A DNA stretch of 64,000 nt from Zestomonas insulae (GTDB lineage Bacteria; Pseudomonadota; Gammaproteobacteria; Pseudomonadales; Pseudomonadaceae), in the NCBI RefSeq assembly GCF_016901015.1, contig NZ_JAFEUP010000004.1:62001-126000 (forward strand). The letters run 5' to 3'. The notes under the pieces were generated by a model. It was not told where the DNA came from, ran no database searches, and was given only the letters and a program-made list of their open reading frames with translations. The translations under genes were made by a program, and so were the position numbers. This document shows positions 37,649-46,367 of this stretch, in pieces; position 1 is the stretch's first letter, and each line of letters opens with the position of its first letter.

Positions 37649-38758
37649 TCAATCGCGCCAGACGGCGCCGTTACCTTCCAGGCCCGCCATCACCTGCTCG
37701 GTGTGCGCGCCACGGCTCGGCACCTCGCCCGGAGTGACGCGCTGACCGTCGAAACGCGGTGCGGGAGAAGCCTGCAGCATGCCATCGCGCTCGAAGTACA
37801 CGCCGCGCTCGACCAGATGCGGGTGCTGCGCCGCTTCACGCTGGCTGAGCACCGGTGCGAAGCACACATCGGTACCTTCCAGCAGTGCGCACCACTCGGA
37901 GCGGGTGCGGCTGGCGAACACCTCGGCGAACGCCGCGCGCAGCTCGGGCCAGCGCTTCATGTCCCACTGTTTGGCGAAACGCGGATCGTCCTGCAGCTCG
38001 AGTTTCTGCAGCAGCAGTGCGTAGAACTGCGGCTCCATCGAACCCAGCGAGATGTAGTGGTCGTCCGCGCAGCGATAGGTGGCATAGAAATGCGAACCGT
38101 CGTGGACGCTTTTGCCGCGTTGCTCGCTGAGCAGACCGCGGCTGGCCAGGGTCAGCATCAGGCCCATGGAGTGCGCCGAGCCGTCGACAATTGCCGCATC
38201 AACCACCGTGCCTTTGCCGGTGCTGCGCGCATTGAGAATGCCAGATAGCAGGCCAATGGTCAGGTACAGCGCGCCACCGGCGATGTCGCCGAGCAGGGTG
38301 ATCGGCGCGGACGGCGCTTCACCGGCGGTGCCGCTGTGGTACATCGCGCCGGACAGCGAGGCGTAGTTGTTGTCGTGGCCGGCGGCGTTGGCCATCGGGC
38401 CGTGCTGGCCCCAGCCGGTCATACGGCCGAACACCAGCTTCGGGTTGCGGGCCAGCAGCACGTCCGGGCCCAGGCCGAGGCGCTCCATTACGCCCGGACG
38501 CATGCCTTCGATGAGCGCGTCGGCATTCTCGATCAGCTTGAGCACGGTTTCGCGGCCTTCGGGGGTCTTCAGGTCGGCCACCACCGAACGCTTGCCCCGG
38601 TTCATCGGGTTCTTCGCCGCATTCGCCGCGCCGGTGATCGAGGTGGATTCGCCACGTTCGACGGCGATGACATCGGCGCCCAGGTCAGCCAGATGCATGG
38701 CGCAGAACGGACCGGGGCCGATGCCGCAAATTTCGACGATCTTGATACCAGAAAGCAT
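37649..38758 (-). CDS. CaiB/BaiF family CoA enzyme, alpha-methylacyl-CoA racemase type
   Basis: 369 residues, cytoplasmic. It opens LSGIKIVEICGIGPGPFCAMHLADLGADVI and has the racemase signature GRMTGWGQ-x-GP with AGHDNNYASLSG and GDIAGGALYL. These supply the His and Asp of the alpha-methylacyl-CoA racemase active site (His126 and Asp156 in the mycobacterial enzyme). It would epimerise 2-methyl-branched acyl-CoAs so that beta-oxidation can proceed. A transferase role cannot be excluded. AAGGAACTCCC precedes the ATG. Confidence 0.87.
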   Translation of the reverse strand: MLSGIKIVEICGIGPGPFCAMHLADLGADVIAVERGESTSITGAANAAKNPMNRGKRSVVADLKTPEGRETVLKLIENADALIEGMRPGVMERLGLGPDVLLARNPKLVFGRMTGWGQHGPMANAAGHDNNYASLSGAMYHSGTAGEAPSAPITLLGDIAGGALYLTIGLLSGILNARSTGKGTVVDAAIVDGSAHSMGLMLTLASRGLLSEQRGKSVHDGSHFYATYRCADDHYISLGSMEPQFYALLLQKLELQDDPRFAKQWDMKRWPELRAAFAEVFASRTRSEWCALLEGTDVCFAPVLSQREAAQHPHLVERGVYFERDGMLQASPAPRFDGQRVTPGEVPSRGAHTEQVMAGLEGNGAVWRD

Positions 38759-38841
38759 GGGAGTTCCTTGTTCTTCGTCGGGCCCACTGGGAGACCCGTA
38801 GAGCGAGGCCCGCGGGGCGAACGGTCGCCCACGGCAGATTG

Positions 38842-38988
38842 GCCGCCGACCGGAATCGGCGGCGGGAAAATTGCTGGCAAGCTAGCAGGGCCGCCGCCCG
38901 GCAAACTTCCACCCAAATCGGGTGGCGACCGGTGCGACAGCGAAATGGGGGCGCGAAGCTCGGCGCGCCGGCATCCAATCGGCGCGCC
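38842..38988. repeat. Cluster of hairpins between racemase and transglycosylase genes
   Basis: Three dyads lie in this 250-base gap: GCCGCCGA (38842-38849) with TCGGCGGC (38856-38863); CCACCC (38909-38914) with GGGTGG (38920-38925); and two GGCGCGCC copies (38962-38969, 38981-38988), which also pair with each other. The last is just past the transglycosylase stop on the minus strand. None has a T run. Confidence 0.5.
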
Positions 38989-39008
38989 TGGTTGGGGCGA
39001 TCGGCAGC

Positions 39009-40532
39009 CTAGTTCTGCCCCGCCCCGCTTCCGGCGGCTGCCGACGCCTGCTGACTGGCAGCGCGTTGGCGGTTCTTTTCCTCGGTCAGCTTGTAGGCCA
39101 CGTAGTACTTGTAGATGTTGCCCACGTAGTCGACCGTCTCGCGCCCGACGATGCGTGCGGCGGAATGCTCGACGTTGTCGAACCAGACGTTCGGGTCCAG
39201 CCCGGACTTCTCCGCCAAACGGCGGAATTTGCGCAGATTGCCCGGCCCGGCGTTGTAGGCAGCGAAGGTCATCAGCGTCTTGTTGAGCGGGGTCAGTTCC
39301 GGGTCGTTGAGGTACTTGTCGGCGAGCAGGCGCATGTACTTGGTGCCGGCTTCGATGTTGCGGTCGGCGCTCTTGTCGATGCCCTGGATTGCGACGGACT
39401 TGTCGGCTGCGGTGCTCGGCAGCAGCTGCATCACCCCGACCGCGCCCCGATGGCTGCGCGCACTCTGATTGAGCTGCGACTCCTGGAAGCCCTGGGCCAT
39501 GAGCATCAGATGGTCGAAGTTGTAGGTGCCGGCGTGCCGCTCGAACAGCCCGACCATTTCGCGAAACTTCTTCATTTCCGCTTCCGAGGTGGCGTTGAGC
39601 ACGCGCTTGCTGTTCTTCACGTACTTGTTGCGCAGCGAGTTGCCGAACACCGTGCCGGTCCTGTGCGTCTTGACGAAGGCAGCCAGCTCGGACTTCAGCA
39701 GCGGGCTGCTCTTGCGGATCGCCCAGGCGAACTGGGCGCCCTGATGGAGGTAGAACTCGTCATGGATCTTCAGGTCGGTGTACAGCTTGCTCCACGCCTC
39801 GGCGATGTAGCGATCGACCACCGTGGTCTCGAGCAACCCGGCGTTGACCATTTCCAGCAGGTCCTCCGACTCGAGGTTCTCGTCCGCCGGTTTCACGTCG
39901 ATGGGCGCCAGGCCCTTCTCCTTGAAGGTCTTGTTCAGGTTGATCAGATGCTCGAAGTAGCTGCTTGACGCGCGCACCGTGACCTCGCGCCCGGACAGGT
40001 CCTCGAGCTTGCTCAGCGGCTTGCTGTGCTTGCCGGTAATCACCGATTCCCTAACGTCATCGGCGAACGGCGCGGCGAAATCCACGGTCTGCTGGCGCCC
40101 CTCGGTGACGGTCAGGCCGCCGGCCGCGATGTCGCCCATGCCCTCCAGCAGTTTGGGCAGCAGCTCGTTGCGCGCGACCGGAATGAACATCACCCGCCAC
40201 TGGAACGACTTGCGTTCGTAGGGATGGTTTTTGTTGAGCCACGCCTCCAGCGCCTTGCCCAGCTCGTAGCTGATGCCCTGCTGACGGCCTTGGTTGACCA
40301 CGAAGAAGGTGCGGCTGTACGGCACCAGCACGCGTACCAGACGGCGCTCCTTCATGCCGTCGAAATCGCCGATCCAGGCCGGCGGAACAGGCAACACCAT
40401 GGCGTCGACTTCCGCTTCCTCCTGAGCCGTCAGTTCCGCAGCCGGCAGCGCGGGGTCATCCGCCCAGGCCATGCCGCACAGCGACCACAGCAATACCGCG
40501 CACACTCCGGCCACGCTTTTCATACGCTCCAT
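39009..40532 (-). CDS. MltF-like lytic transglycosylase (SBP_bac_3 plus SLT)
   Basis: About 507 residues. A signal peptide (CAVLLWSLCGMAWADD) is followed by a periplasmic solute-binding-like module (about 65-305, VRVLVPYSRTFFVVNQGRQQG). The SLT catalytic domain (about 335-465) has the Glu in AQGFQESQLNQSA, then GAVGVMQLLPSTA and FAAYNAGPGN. The C-terminus is Ala/Ser-rich and disordered. It cleaves peptidoglycan with anhydromuropeptide formation. There is no lipobox, so it may be soluble or signal-anchored. Four candidate ATGs lie within 40 bases; I prefer 40532, with GGGGAA upstream. It differs from a housekeeping MltF by the long linker before the catalytic part. Confidence 0.85.
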   Translation of the reverse strand: MERMKSVAGVCAVLLWSLCGMAWADDPALPAAELTAQEEAEVDAMVLPVPPAWIGDFDGMKERRLVRVLVPYSRTFFVVNQGRQQGISYELGKALEAWLNKNHPYERKSFQWRVMFIPVARNELLPKLLEGMGDIAAGGLTVTEGRQQTVDFAAPFADDVRESVITGKHSKPLSKLEDLSGREVTVRASSSYFEHLINLNKTFKEKGLAPIDVKPADENLESEDLLEMVNAGLLETTVVDRYIAEAWSKLYTDLKIHDEFYLHQGAQFAWAIRKSSPLLKSELAAFVKTHRTGTVFGNSLRNKYVKNSKRVLNATSEAEMKKFREMVGLFERHAGTYNFDHLMLMAQGFQESQLNQSARSHRGAVGVMQLLPSTAADKSVAIQGIDKSADRNIEAGTKYMRLLADKYLNDPELTPLNKTLMTFAAYNAGPGNLRKFRRLAEKSGLDPNVWFDNVEHSAARIVGRETVDYVGNIYKYYVAYKLTEEKNRQRAASQQASAAAGSGAGQN

Positions 40533-40579
40533 AAGTTTCCCCATACGCCCTAGCCGCAATACCGACGAATACGTCGGCC

Positions 40580-41503
40580 TCAGAAACTCATCGCCAAGCC
40601 CAGCGACATCCCCGACACGTGGTCGCCGACCACATGCCGCAGTACCAGCCGGGTGCGCGTGATAAACACGTCGTAGGCGCTGGAATCGAGCTCGAAGCCC
40701 ACTCCGAAGGTCGCCAGACGGTCAAAACCGAGCACTCCGCGTTGATCGCCGAGGTACTCCGAAAGAGAAAATTCCAGCACGTAGCGCAACGGCCGCTGCA
40801 GCATTACCACCCCGGTCGGCGCCCGCCAGCGCGACCACAGGCTGAGGGTTTCCGCGTCCGCCTGGCCGTCGACGATCTCGTCGCCGCCGACGCTCTGCAG
40901 GTGGATGTAGCTGTAGCGCAGTTCAACGTCGATCTCGTGCTCGGGCCGCACCTGTTCCCAATCGAGCATCAGCGAGCCGCCCAGCCCTGCCGCGGTCATG
41001 TGGCCGTTGTCGAGAAACTCGATGTCGCGGTCGAGCAAGCGGCTGACCAGGAAGCGCGCCGCGTTGGCATCGCTGGTGATGTAGCCGAGCGCCACGTTGC
41101 CGATCGGCCGCAGTACCACCTCGTCGCTCAGCGGGAAGTCCCAACCGACCCCGCCGGTGGCCGACACCGAGGTCCATTTCACCGGTAGCCGGCGCGTCTC
41201 GGTGCCTTCGGTGACCACGAAGCGCGGGTCGTAGCGGCTGTAGGCCGCGGCGCCTTCGAGGTACAGGGGAAAGTCCTTGCTCATCGTCGCCCCGCCGCCG
41301 AACTGGGTCATCACGATGCTCGGGTTGTCGAGCTCGCTGGCGCTGATCTGCAGCGAACTGGAGGCCAGGTCGGGGAGGATCGAGTAGGACATCAGGGCCA
41401 GTACACCATTGGCCTTTTCCTGGATTTTCAGCGGATCGGCGGCCAGGGCCGCATCCGACAGCAAGCTGAGCACCAGCGGTAACGCATAGGTGGTTTTGCG
41501 CAT
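40580..41503 (-). CDS. Solitary outer-membrane autotransporter-like beta-barrel protein
   Basis: 307 residues with a signal peptide (YALPLVLSLLSDAALAADP). The mature part consists of amphipathic strands with a short N-terminal segment and no passenger domain, ending LVLRHVVGDHVSGMSLGLAMSF with the terminal Phe of outer-membrane barrels. This fits the Omp_AT family. Role unknown. It is transcribed in the same direction as the MltF-like gene with about 47 bases between them, so a two-gene envelope operon is likely. It is divergent from the second sulfatase over a 291-base gap. Confidence 0.8.
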   Translation of the reverse strand: MRKTTYALPLVLSLLSDAALAADPLKIQEKANGVLALMSYSILPDLASSSLQISASELDNPSIVMTQFGGGATMSKDFPLYLEGAAAYSRYDPRFVVTEGTETRRLPVKWTSVSATGGVGWDFPLSDEVVLRPIGNVALGYITSDANAARFLVSRLLDRDIEFLDNGHMTAAGLGGSLMLDWEQVRPEHEIDVELRYSYIHLQSVGGDEIVDGQADAETLSLWSRWRAPTGVVMLQRPLRYVLEFSLSEYLGDQRGVLGFDRLATFGVGFELDSSAYDVFITRTRLVLRHVVGDHVSGMSLGLAMSF

Positions 41504-41794
41504 GGCCCGCGTACCGGTTGAGGAGTTGATGAGCCCTTATCGGACTACCTGTGCGCTCTCTGGAGGAATGCGGCAGCGAGCGCCAATAGCTTGATTGAAG
41601 CGCAGTTTCTAGTTCGTGCACGGCACTGGGCGGCAGTCTTGAATGGCCAAAGGCCGCGCTGCTGCGCCGGAGTAGCGCCTTTGGCGCTGCCAGTAGCCAG
41701 CCGCCCAGCGGCAATGTGCGGCGAAGTTCCTTAACTAAGCTGAATTTTTCGGGATGCCCTGCGCATCGCCTCGCTTCTGGCGGAGGAACAGAGA

Positions 41795-44239
41795 ATGGCC
41801 CACTTGGAATGCACGACTCGCAACAGGGTTCAGCGCTTGTCGGCTGTAATCGGCTTCATGGGATTGCTCGGCGGGTTCGGTGCGGTGAGCAGTGCAAGCG
41901 CCGAGGATTGGCCCGACCGGCGCCATCTGCCGATCGAGCCTTACCAGCAGGTGGGCAAGCTCTCTTCCTCAGTCGGCGCTTCGGACAAGATCGACTGGCC
42001 CAAGGAAATCCAGGCGCCCGACGGTGCACCCAACGTCCTGGTGGTGCTGATGGATGACGTCGGCTTCGGCGCCACGGAGTCCTTTGGCGGAGCGATTCCG
42101 ACGCCCGCCCTGGACCGCATCGCCAAGGCCGGGGTGCGCTTCAACAGCTTCCACACGGCGGCAGTCTGCTCCCCTTCACGTGCAGCGCTGATTACCGGGC
42201 GCAATCACCATGTGGCGTCCACCGGCATCATCATGGAGTTCTCCACGCCCTTCCCCGGTTACCACAGCCTGGTATCGCGGAGCGTCGGCACCATTGGCGA
42301 GATTCTCACCGACAACGGCTACGGGACGTCCTGGTTCGGCAAGAACCACAACGTGCCCGATTGGCAGAACTCGCCCGCCGGGCCGTACAACCTGTGGCCG
42401 ACCGGCCTGGGCTTCCAGTACTTCTATGGTTTCCTCGGCGCTGACGCCCACCAGTTCCGCCCCGCGGTGTACGAGAACATCACCCCGATTGATCCTTACC
42501 TGGGCCACGAAGACACCTACCACTTCGATGCGGACATGGCCGACCACGCCATCCGCTGGATGCATACACAGAAGTCGGTTTGGCCGAGCAAGCCGTTCTT
42601 CGCCTATTACTCGCCGGGTACAGCGCACGCTCCGCACCATGCGCCGAAGGAATGGGTCGACAAGTTCAAGGGCAAGTTCGACATGGGCTGGGACAAGCTG
42701 CGCGAAGCGACCTTCGAGCGGCAAAAGCAGCTAGGCATCATTCCCAAGGACGCCGTGCTCAACCCGACGCCTGAGGGATACAAACGCTGGGCTGACCTGA
42801 CGCCGGAAATGCAGCGCGTCACCGCCCGCGAGATGGAGGTGTATGCCGGGGCGCTGGCGCATGCCGACTATCAAGTCGGCCGGGTGCTGGACGCCATCGA
42901 GCAGATGGGCGAAGCCAACAACACCCTGGTGATCTACATCATGGGCGACAACGGTTCCAGCGCCGAGGACCCGAGTGGTATCGGCATGACCAGCGAGTTG
43001 GCGACCCTTGGCAATGGCATCCAGGATCGTCCCGAATACATGCTCGAGAACATCGATAAGTTCGGCACCATGTGGTTCCAGAACCACTATTCGCATGGCT
43101 GGGCGCATGCCATGAACACGCCGTTCCAGTGGGACAAGAAGATCGCTTCGCACTTGGGCGGCAGCCGCACCGGCATGGCCGTTTCCTGGCCCGGCCACGT
43201 CAAGGACCCTGGCAGCATCCGCAGCCAGTTCACCCATATCACCGACATCGTGCCGACCATCCTCGAGGCCACCAACATCCCAGCGCCGGAAACCATCAAC
43301 GGCTTCAAACAGGTACCGATGAATGGCGTGAGTCTGCTCTATGCGCTGAACGATCCAAACGCCAAGGAGCGGCATGACACGCAGTACTTCGAGGTCATCG
43401 CCAACCAGGCCATCTACCACGACGGCTGGATCGCCAACACTACGCCCAAGCGGCTGCCGTGGCAGGGCCGCGGCGAGAGCAACCCCGATCCGTTCAACGA
43501 CTACCAATGGGAGTTGTACAACCTGCGGGAAGACTTCACCCAGTCGAAGAACCTGGCCGCCGAGAATCCGCAGAAACTCGCCGAAATGCGCAAGCTGTTT
43601 GCTTCGGAAGCCGAGAAGAACAAGGTCTTCCCGTTGGATGACCGCTACATCGAGCGTGTCGACCCGCAGAATCGCCCACAGCCCAACAAGGGGCGTACCC
43701 AGTTCGTCTATTTCGACCACACCACGCGCATCACCGAGTCGATGGCCGCGGACATGAAGAATAAATCCTTCAGCATTACCGCAGACGTGAGCGTGCCCCA
43801 GGGTGGCGGCAACGGGATCATCATGACCCAGGGCGGCTGGTTTGGTGGCAATGCGCTGATGCTGCTGGATGGCAAGCTCACCTATGCCTACGCGTTGTCG
43901 CACTACCCGGAACACAAGTACCGCGTGCAGGCGCCGGACAAGCTGGCGGCCGGCAAGCACAAGATCGTCCTCGACTTCGCCTATGACGGTGGCGGCGTTG
44001 GTAAGGGCGGTGTAGCGACCCTGACCGTGGATGGCAAGAAGGCGGCCGAAGGCCGCATCGAACGCACCATTCCGACTCGCGTCTCGCTGGACGAGACGCT
44101 GGACATCGGTGAGGACTCCGGCACTCCGATCGTGCAGGACTACACGGTGCCGTTCCGCTTCACTGGCGAAATCGAAAAGGTAGTCATCGATCTCAAGGAG
44201 GCACCCGCTGCGGTCGCCGCCTTGCAAGAAATCGACTGA
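41795..44239 (+). CDS. Type I sulfatase (large arylsulfatase), CSPSR motif
   Basis: 814 residues, exported (signal about residues 16-36, GLLGGFGAVSSASA). Metal ligands are in VLVVLMDDVGFG and the formylglycine site is canonical, C125-S-P-S-R129, with FGKNHNVPDW and IMGDNGSSAEDPSG further on. The last 200 residues form an extra beta-rich domain (FSITADVSVPQGGGNGIIMTQGG) typical of the large arylsulfatases. Substrate unknown. GGAGGAAC lies before the ATG. It is convergent with the cupin gene. A sulfatase-modifying enzyme must be encoded elsewhere. Confidence 0.92.
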   Translation: MAHLECTTRNRVQRLSAVIGFMGLLGGFGAVSSASAEDWPDRRHLPIEPYQQVGKLSSSVGASDKIDWPKEIQAPDGAPNVLVVLMDDVGFGATESFGGAIPTPALDRIAKAGVRFNSFHTAAVCSPSRAALITGRNHHVASTGIIMEFSTPFPGYHSLVSRSVGTIGEILTDNGYGTSWFGKNHNVPDWQNSPAGPYNLWPTGLGFQYFYGFLGADAHQFRPAVYENITPIDPYLGHEDTYHFDADMADHAIRWMHTQKSVWPSKPFFAYYSPGTAHAPHHAPKEWVDKFKGKFDMGWDKLREATFERQKQLGIIPKDAVLNPTPEGYKRWADLTPEMQRVTAREMEVYAGALAHADYQVGRVLDAIEQMGEANNTLVIYIMGDNGSSAEDPSGIGMTSELATLGNGIQDRPEYMLENIDKFGTMWFQNHYSHGWAHAMNTPFQWDKKIASHLGGSRTGMAVSWPGHVKDPGSIRSQFTHITDIVPTILEATNIPAPETINGFKQVPMNGVSLLYALNDPNAKERHDTQYFEVIANQAIYHDGWIANTTPKRLPWQGRGESNPDPFNDYQWELYNLREDFTQSKNLAAENPQKLAEMRKLFASEAEKNKVFPLDDRYIERVDPQNRPQPNKGRTQFVYFDHTTRITESMAADMKNKSFSITADVSVPQGGGNGIIMTQGGWFGGNALMLLDGKLTYAYALSHYPEHKYRVQAPDKLAAGKHKIVLDFAYDGGGVGKGGVATLTVDGKKAAEGRIERTIPTRVSLDETLDIGEDSGTPIVQDYTVPFRFTGEIEKVVIDLKEAPAAVAALQEID

Positions 44240-44247
44240 TGCGCGAA

Positions 44248-44294
44248 AGCGCGCGAGGCCGCTGACGGAAAGCTCCGCCCTGCCCTCGCGCGCT
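44248..44294. terminator. Stem-loop between convergent sulfatase and cupin genes
   Basis: AGCGCGCGAGG (44248-44258) pairs perfectly with CCTCGCGCGCT (44284-44294) across a 25-base loop. No T run on either strand. It lies in the 65-base convergent gap and may act as a bidirectional stop. Confidence 0.5.
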
Positions 44295-44304
44295 GTCGAG
44301 GCGC

Positions 44305-44829
44305 TTACTTGTTGCGCTTGGCCTGGGTGTAGGTCGGGATCGGCGTATGGATGTAGCGCACGTCCTGGGCCCCTTCCTGCTTGTCGATGGCTTCATCGAC
44401 CCAGCTCTTGATCAGCGAGGCATCCATCATGTTGAGGTACTCGCCCTCGGCGCTGAAGTTCACGTTGGCGCCGGAGACGATCATGAAGGTGTCGGTGTCT
44501 TCGGTGTTGTCCGCCGGGGTGTTCAGCTGGTGCACCGAGCCGCCTGGCTCGTACAGGTAGCAACCGGCGGTCTGCTTCTGGTCCGGGTACTCGCTGTAGT
44601 ACCAGCAGCCGGACATTGTGTAGAAGTGCACGGTGCCGGTGTGGAAGTGCAGCGGCAGGGTCACGCCCGGAGCGAACTTGACGCGCAGCACCCAGACGCC
44701 GTTGTAGGGGTCGAGAAACAGCGGCGCGACGTTGATGCCGGGGTGCAGCAAACCCTTGAGGAAGGGGTTCGCGTTGGTGCTGATGGTCAGCAGTTCGTCC
44801 TGGTGGGTGAAAGCATCAGGCAGGGCCAT
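44305..44829 (-). CDS. Cupin protein, 2,4'-dihydroxyacetophenone dioxygenase-like
   Basis: 174 residues, one cupin barrel. Metal-ligand candidates are in LPLHFHTGTVHFYTMSG and a later His in GSVHQLNTP. The ordering resembles ring-free C-C cleaving cupin dioxygenases such as 2,4'-dihydroxyacetophenone dioxygenase, but substrate assignment is only by resemblance. I chose the ATG at 44829 because GAGGAAACC precedes it; the frame is open further up to 44973. A 29-bp bipartite operator-like site lies 107 bases upstream and is shared with the SDR gene. Confidence 0.8.
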   Translation of the reverse strand: MALPDAFTHQDELLTISTNANPFLKGLLHPGINVAPLFLDPYNGVWVLRVKFAPGVTLPLHFHTGTVHFYTMSGCWYYSEYPDQKQTAGCYLYEPGGSVHQLNTPADNTEDTDTFMIVSGANVNFSAEGEYLNMMDASLIKSWVDEAIDKQEGAQDVRYIHTPIPTYTQAKRNK

Positions 44830-44935
44830 TTCGGTTTCCTCGTGAGTGTCTGAACGACAGGCGCAGCGTCGGCTGCTGTTGTTGTAGGGCGAAGCGAATT
44901 CGGGATCGATTCTCGGAGTAAATCCGCCGGGAAAA

Positions 44936-44964
44936 TTGGCATTAGCTGACAGCGATTTGTCATT
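44936..44964 (-). promoter_or_regulatory. Bipartite AraC-like operator upstream of the cupin gene
   Basis: Read in the gene's direction this is AATGACAAA-N9-GCTAATGCCAA. A near-identical site, AATGACAAA-N9-GCAAATGCCAA, lies upstream of the SDR gene at 46259-46287. The half-sites TTGTCATT and TTGGCATT (plus-strand reading) are direct repeats 21 bases apart, which is the spacing of tandem AraC half-sites. Confidence 0.7.
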
Positions 44965-45018
44965 TCCTTCCACGGCGCCCTGCCCGCCCTCTCCAAGGCG
45001 CGCAGGGTGTTGTGCGGC

Positions 45019-46101
45019 TCAGGCGCCGGGGCGAATCAGGATCTTGATCTGGTCCTGCGGCTTGGCCAGTTGCTCGAAGGCCTCGCCGATCTGCGCCAAC
45101 GGCAGGTTGGCGGTGATCATCGCGCCGACGTCGAGCTCGCCTTCGGCCAGGTGGCGCAGCGTCTGGGCGAACTCCTGCGGGCTGTAGAAGCTCGCGAAGC
45201 CGACGTTGAGCTCCTTGAGGATCGGCGACGCCGGCTCGATGCGGTCCGGCTCCATGCACAGGCCGACCACCATGATGCGTGCGCCGTAGGGCGCGCCGGT
45301 CATCACTTCCTGGATCATGCCGGGCACGCCGACGCACTCGAAGATCACCGAGGGGCGGCGACCGGCGCCGCCGAGCAGCGGCGAGATGGCGCCGAACAGC
45401 GTGCTGTCGTCGGTGCGCGCGGCCTCCTCCCAGGTTTGGTACGGCGACTGCTCGCGCGGGTCGACGACCAGGTCGGCACCCAGCTGGCGTGCCTGTTCGC
45501 GGCGTGCGGCGGAGAAGTCGGCGGCGACGATCGGCTGCAGGCCACGCATCTTCAATACCGCGATGATCGCCAGGCCGATTGGCCCGCAACCGATAACCAG
45601 CGGCACGTCGCGCACCGACACATTGGCCTGGTTGACGGCGTGCAGGGCCACCGCCATCGGCTCGGTCAGAGCGGCCAGCTCGTTGCTCAGGCCGTTGGGC
45701 ACCACGAAGGACAGGCGGTTGTCCACGGTCAGGCGCTCGGCGAAGCCGCCCGGTACGTGCGCCGGGCCGGTGCCGACGAAGGCCAGGCCGCTGTCGCGCA
45801 GCAGAAACGGCAGCGCCACGATGCGATCGCCGGTCTTGAAGCTGGGGTCGCCTTTCACCGGCTCCAGCACTTCGGCGCAGAACTCGTGGCCGAGGGAGAT
45901 GGGCTGCTGCGGATCGAGCAGCGCCATGCCCACGGCGCGCTGCGCGGTGTCGGCCATTTCCTGGGCGAAATGTGCGCAGTGCAGGTCGCTGCCGCAGATG
46001 CCGCACACCAGCGAGCGCACCAGCAGTTCGTTGGCGGCCGGAACCGGCTCGGGGATATCGGCGACGCTGACTTTCTTGTCGATGACCATTGCAGCTTTCA
46101 T
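45019..46101 (-). CDS. MDR family alcohol dehydrogenase
   Basis: About 360 residues of the medium-chain dehydrogenase family. The catalytic zinc Cys is in VCGICGSDLHC, followed by LGHEFCAEV, and the nucleotide fold has VIGCGPIGLAIIAVLKMRG. The four-Cys structural zinc lobe usual in zinc alcohol dehydrogenases is absent; the region reads LPFLLRDSGLAFVGTGPAHVPGG. I chose the ATG at 46101 (MKAAMVIDKK); the frame is open further upstream to 46368. It is divergent from the SDR gene with a 266-base gap containing operator-like repeats. Substrate unknown. Confidence 0.88.
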   Translation of the reverse strand: MKAAMVIDKKVSVADIPEPVPAANELLVRSLVCGICGSDLHCAHFAQEMADTAQRAVGMALLDPQQPISLGHEFCAEVLEPVKGDPSFKTGDRIVALPFLLRDSGLAFVGTGPAHVPGGFAERLTVDNRLSFVVPNGLSNELAALTEPMAVALHAVNQANVSVRDVPLVIGCGPIGLAIIAVLKMRGLQPIVAADFSAARREQARQLGADLVVDPREQSPYQTWEEAARTDDSTLFGAISPLLGGAGRRPSVIFECVGVPGMIQEVMTGAPYGARIMVVGLCMEPDRIEPASPILKELNVGFASFYSPQEFAQTLRHLAEGELDVGAMITANLPLAQIGEAFEQLAKPQDQIKILIRPGA

Positions 46102-46214
46102 GGGATTCCTCAGGCGGGGTGGCTCGGACGGTCGCTGCCGGCGGCTCAGGCGACGGCGTGCTGGCGATAGTGAGCCGCCGCGCGCACACGGAATTGGCTT
46201 TTGCGCCCACCGCT

Positions 46215-46287
46215 TTGGCATTTGCTGACAAACCGCCCCGCGCCCGGAGCTGGCAGCGAATGACAAAAAAACGGTCGCAAATGCCAA
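46215..46287. promoter_or_regulatory. Operator region between divergent ADH and SDR genes
   Basis: TTGGCATTTGC (46215-46225) and its perfect inverse GCAAATGCCAA (46277-46287) flank 51 bases. The right copy is part of a full 29-bp bipartite site (46259-46287) matching the one upstream of the cupin. It ends 80 bases before the SDR ATG. The left half-site faces the ADH gene, 113 bases before its ATG; no second half-site is seen 21 bases away there. Confidence 0.7.
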
Positions 46288-46367
46288 GCACGCCGCTGGC
46301 GGCAGTTGCAGGATTCGTCGGGACATCAGCCGTCGCCTAACGCACGGCAATCCAGGAGAGCGAAACA

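Noticed and set aside
38962..38988. Two GGCGCGCC copies as a cloning scar or restriction-site artefact
   Set aside because: They sit in a natural GC-rich hairpin just after a gene and the surrounding sequence has no vector character.
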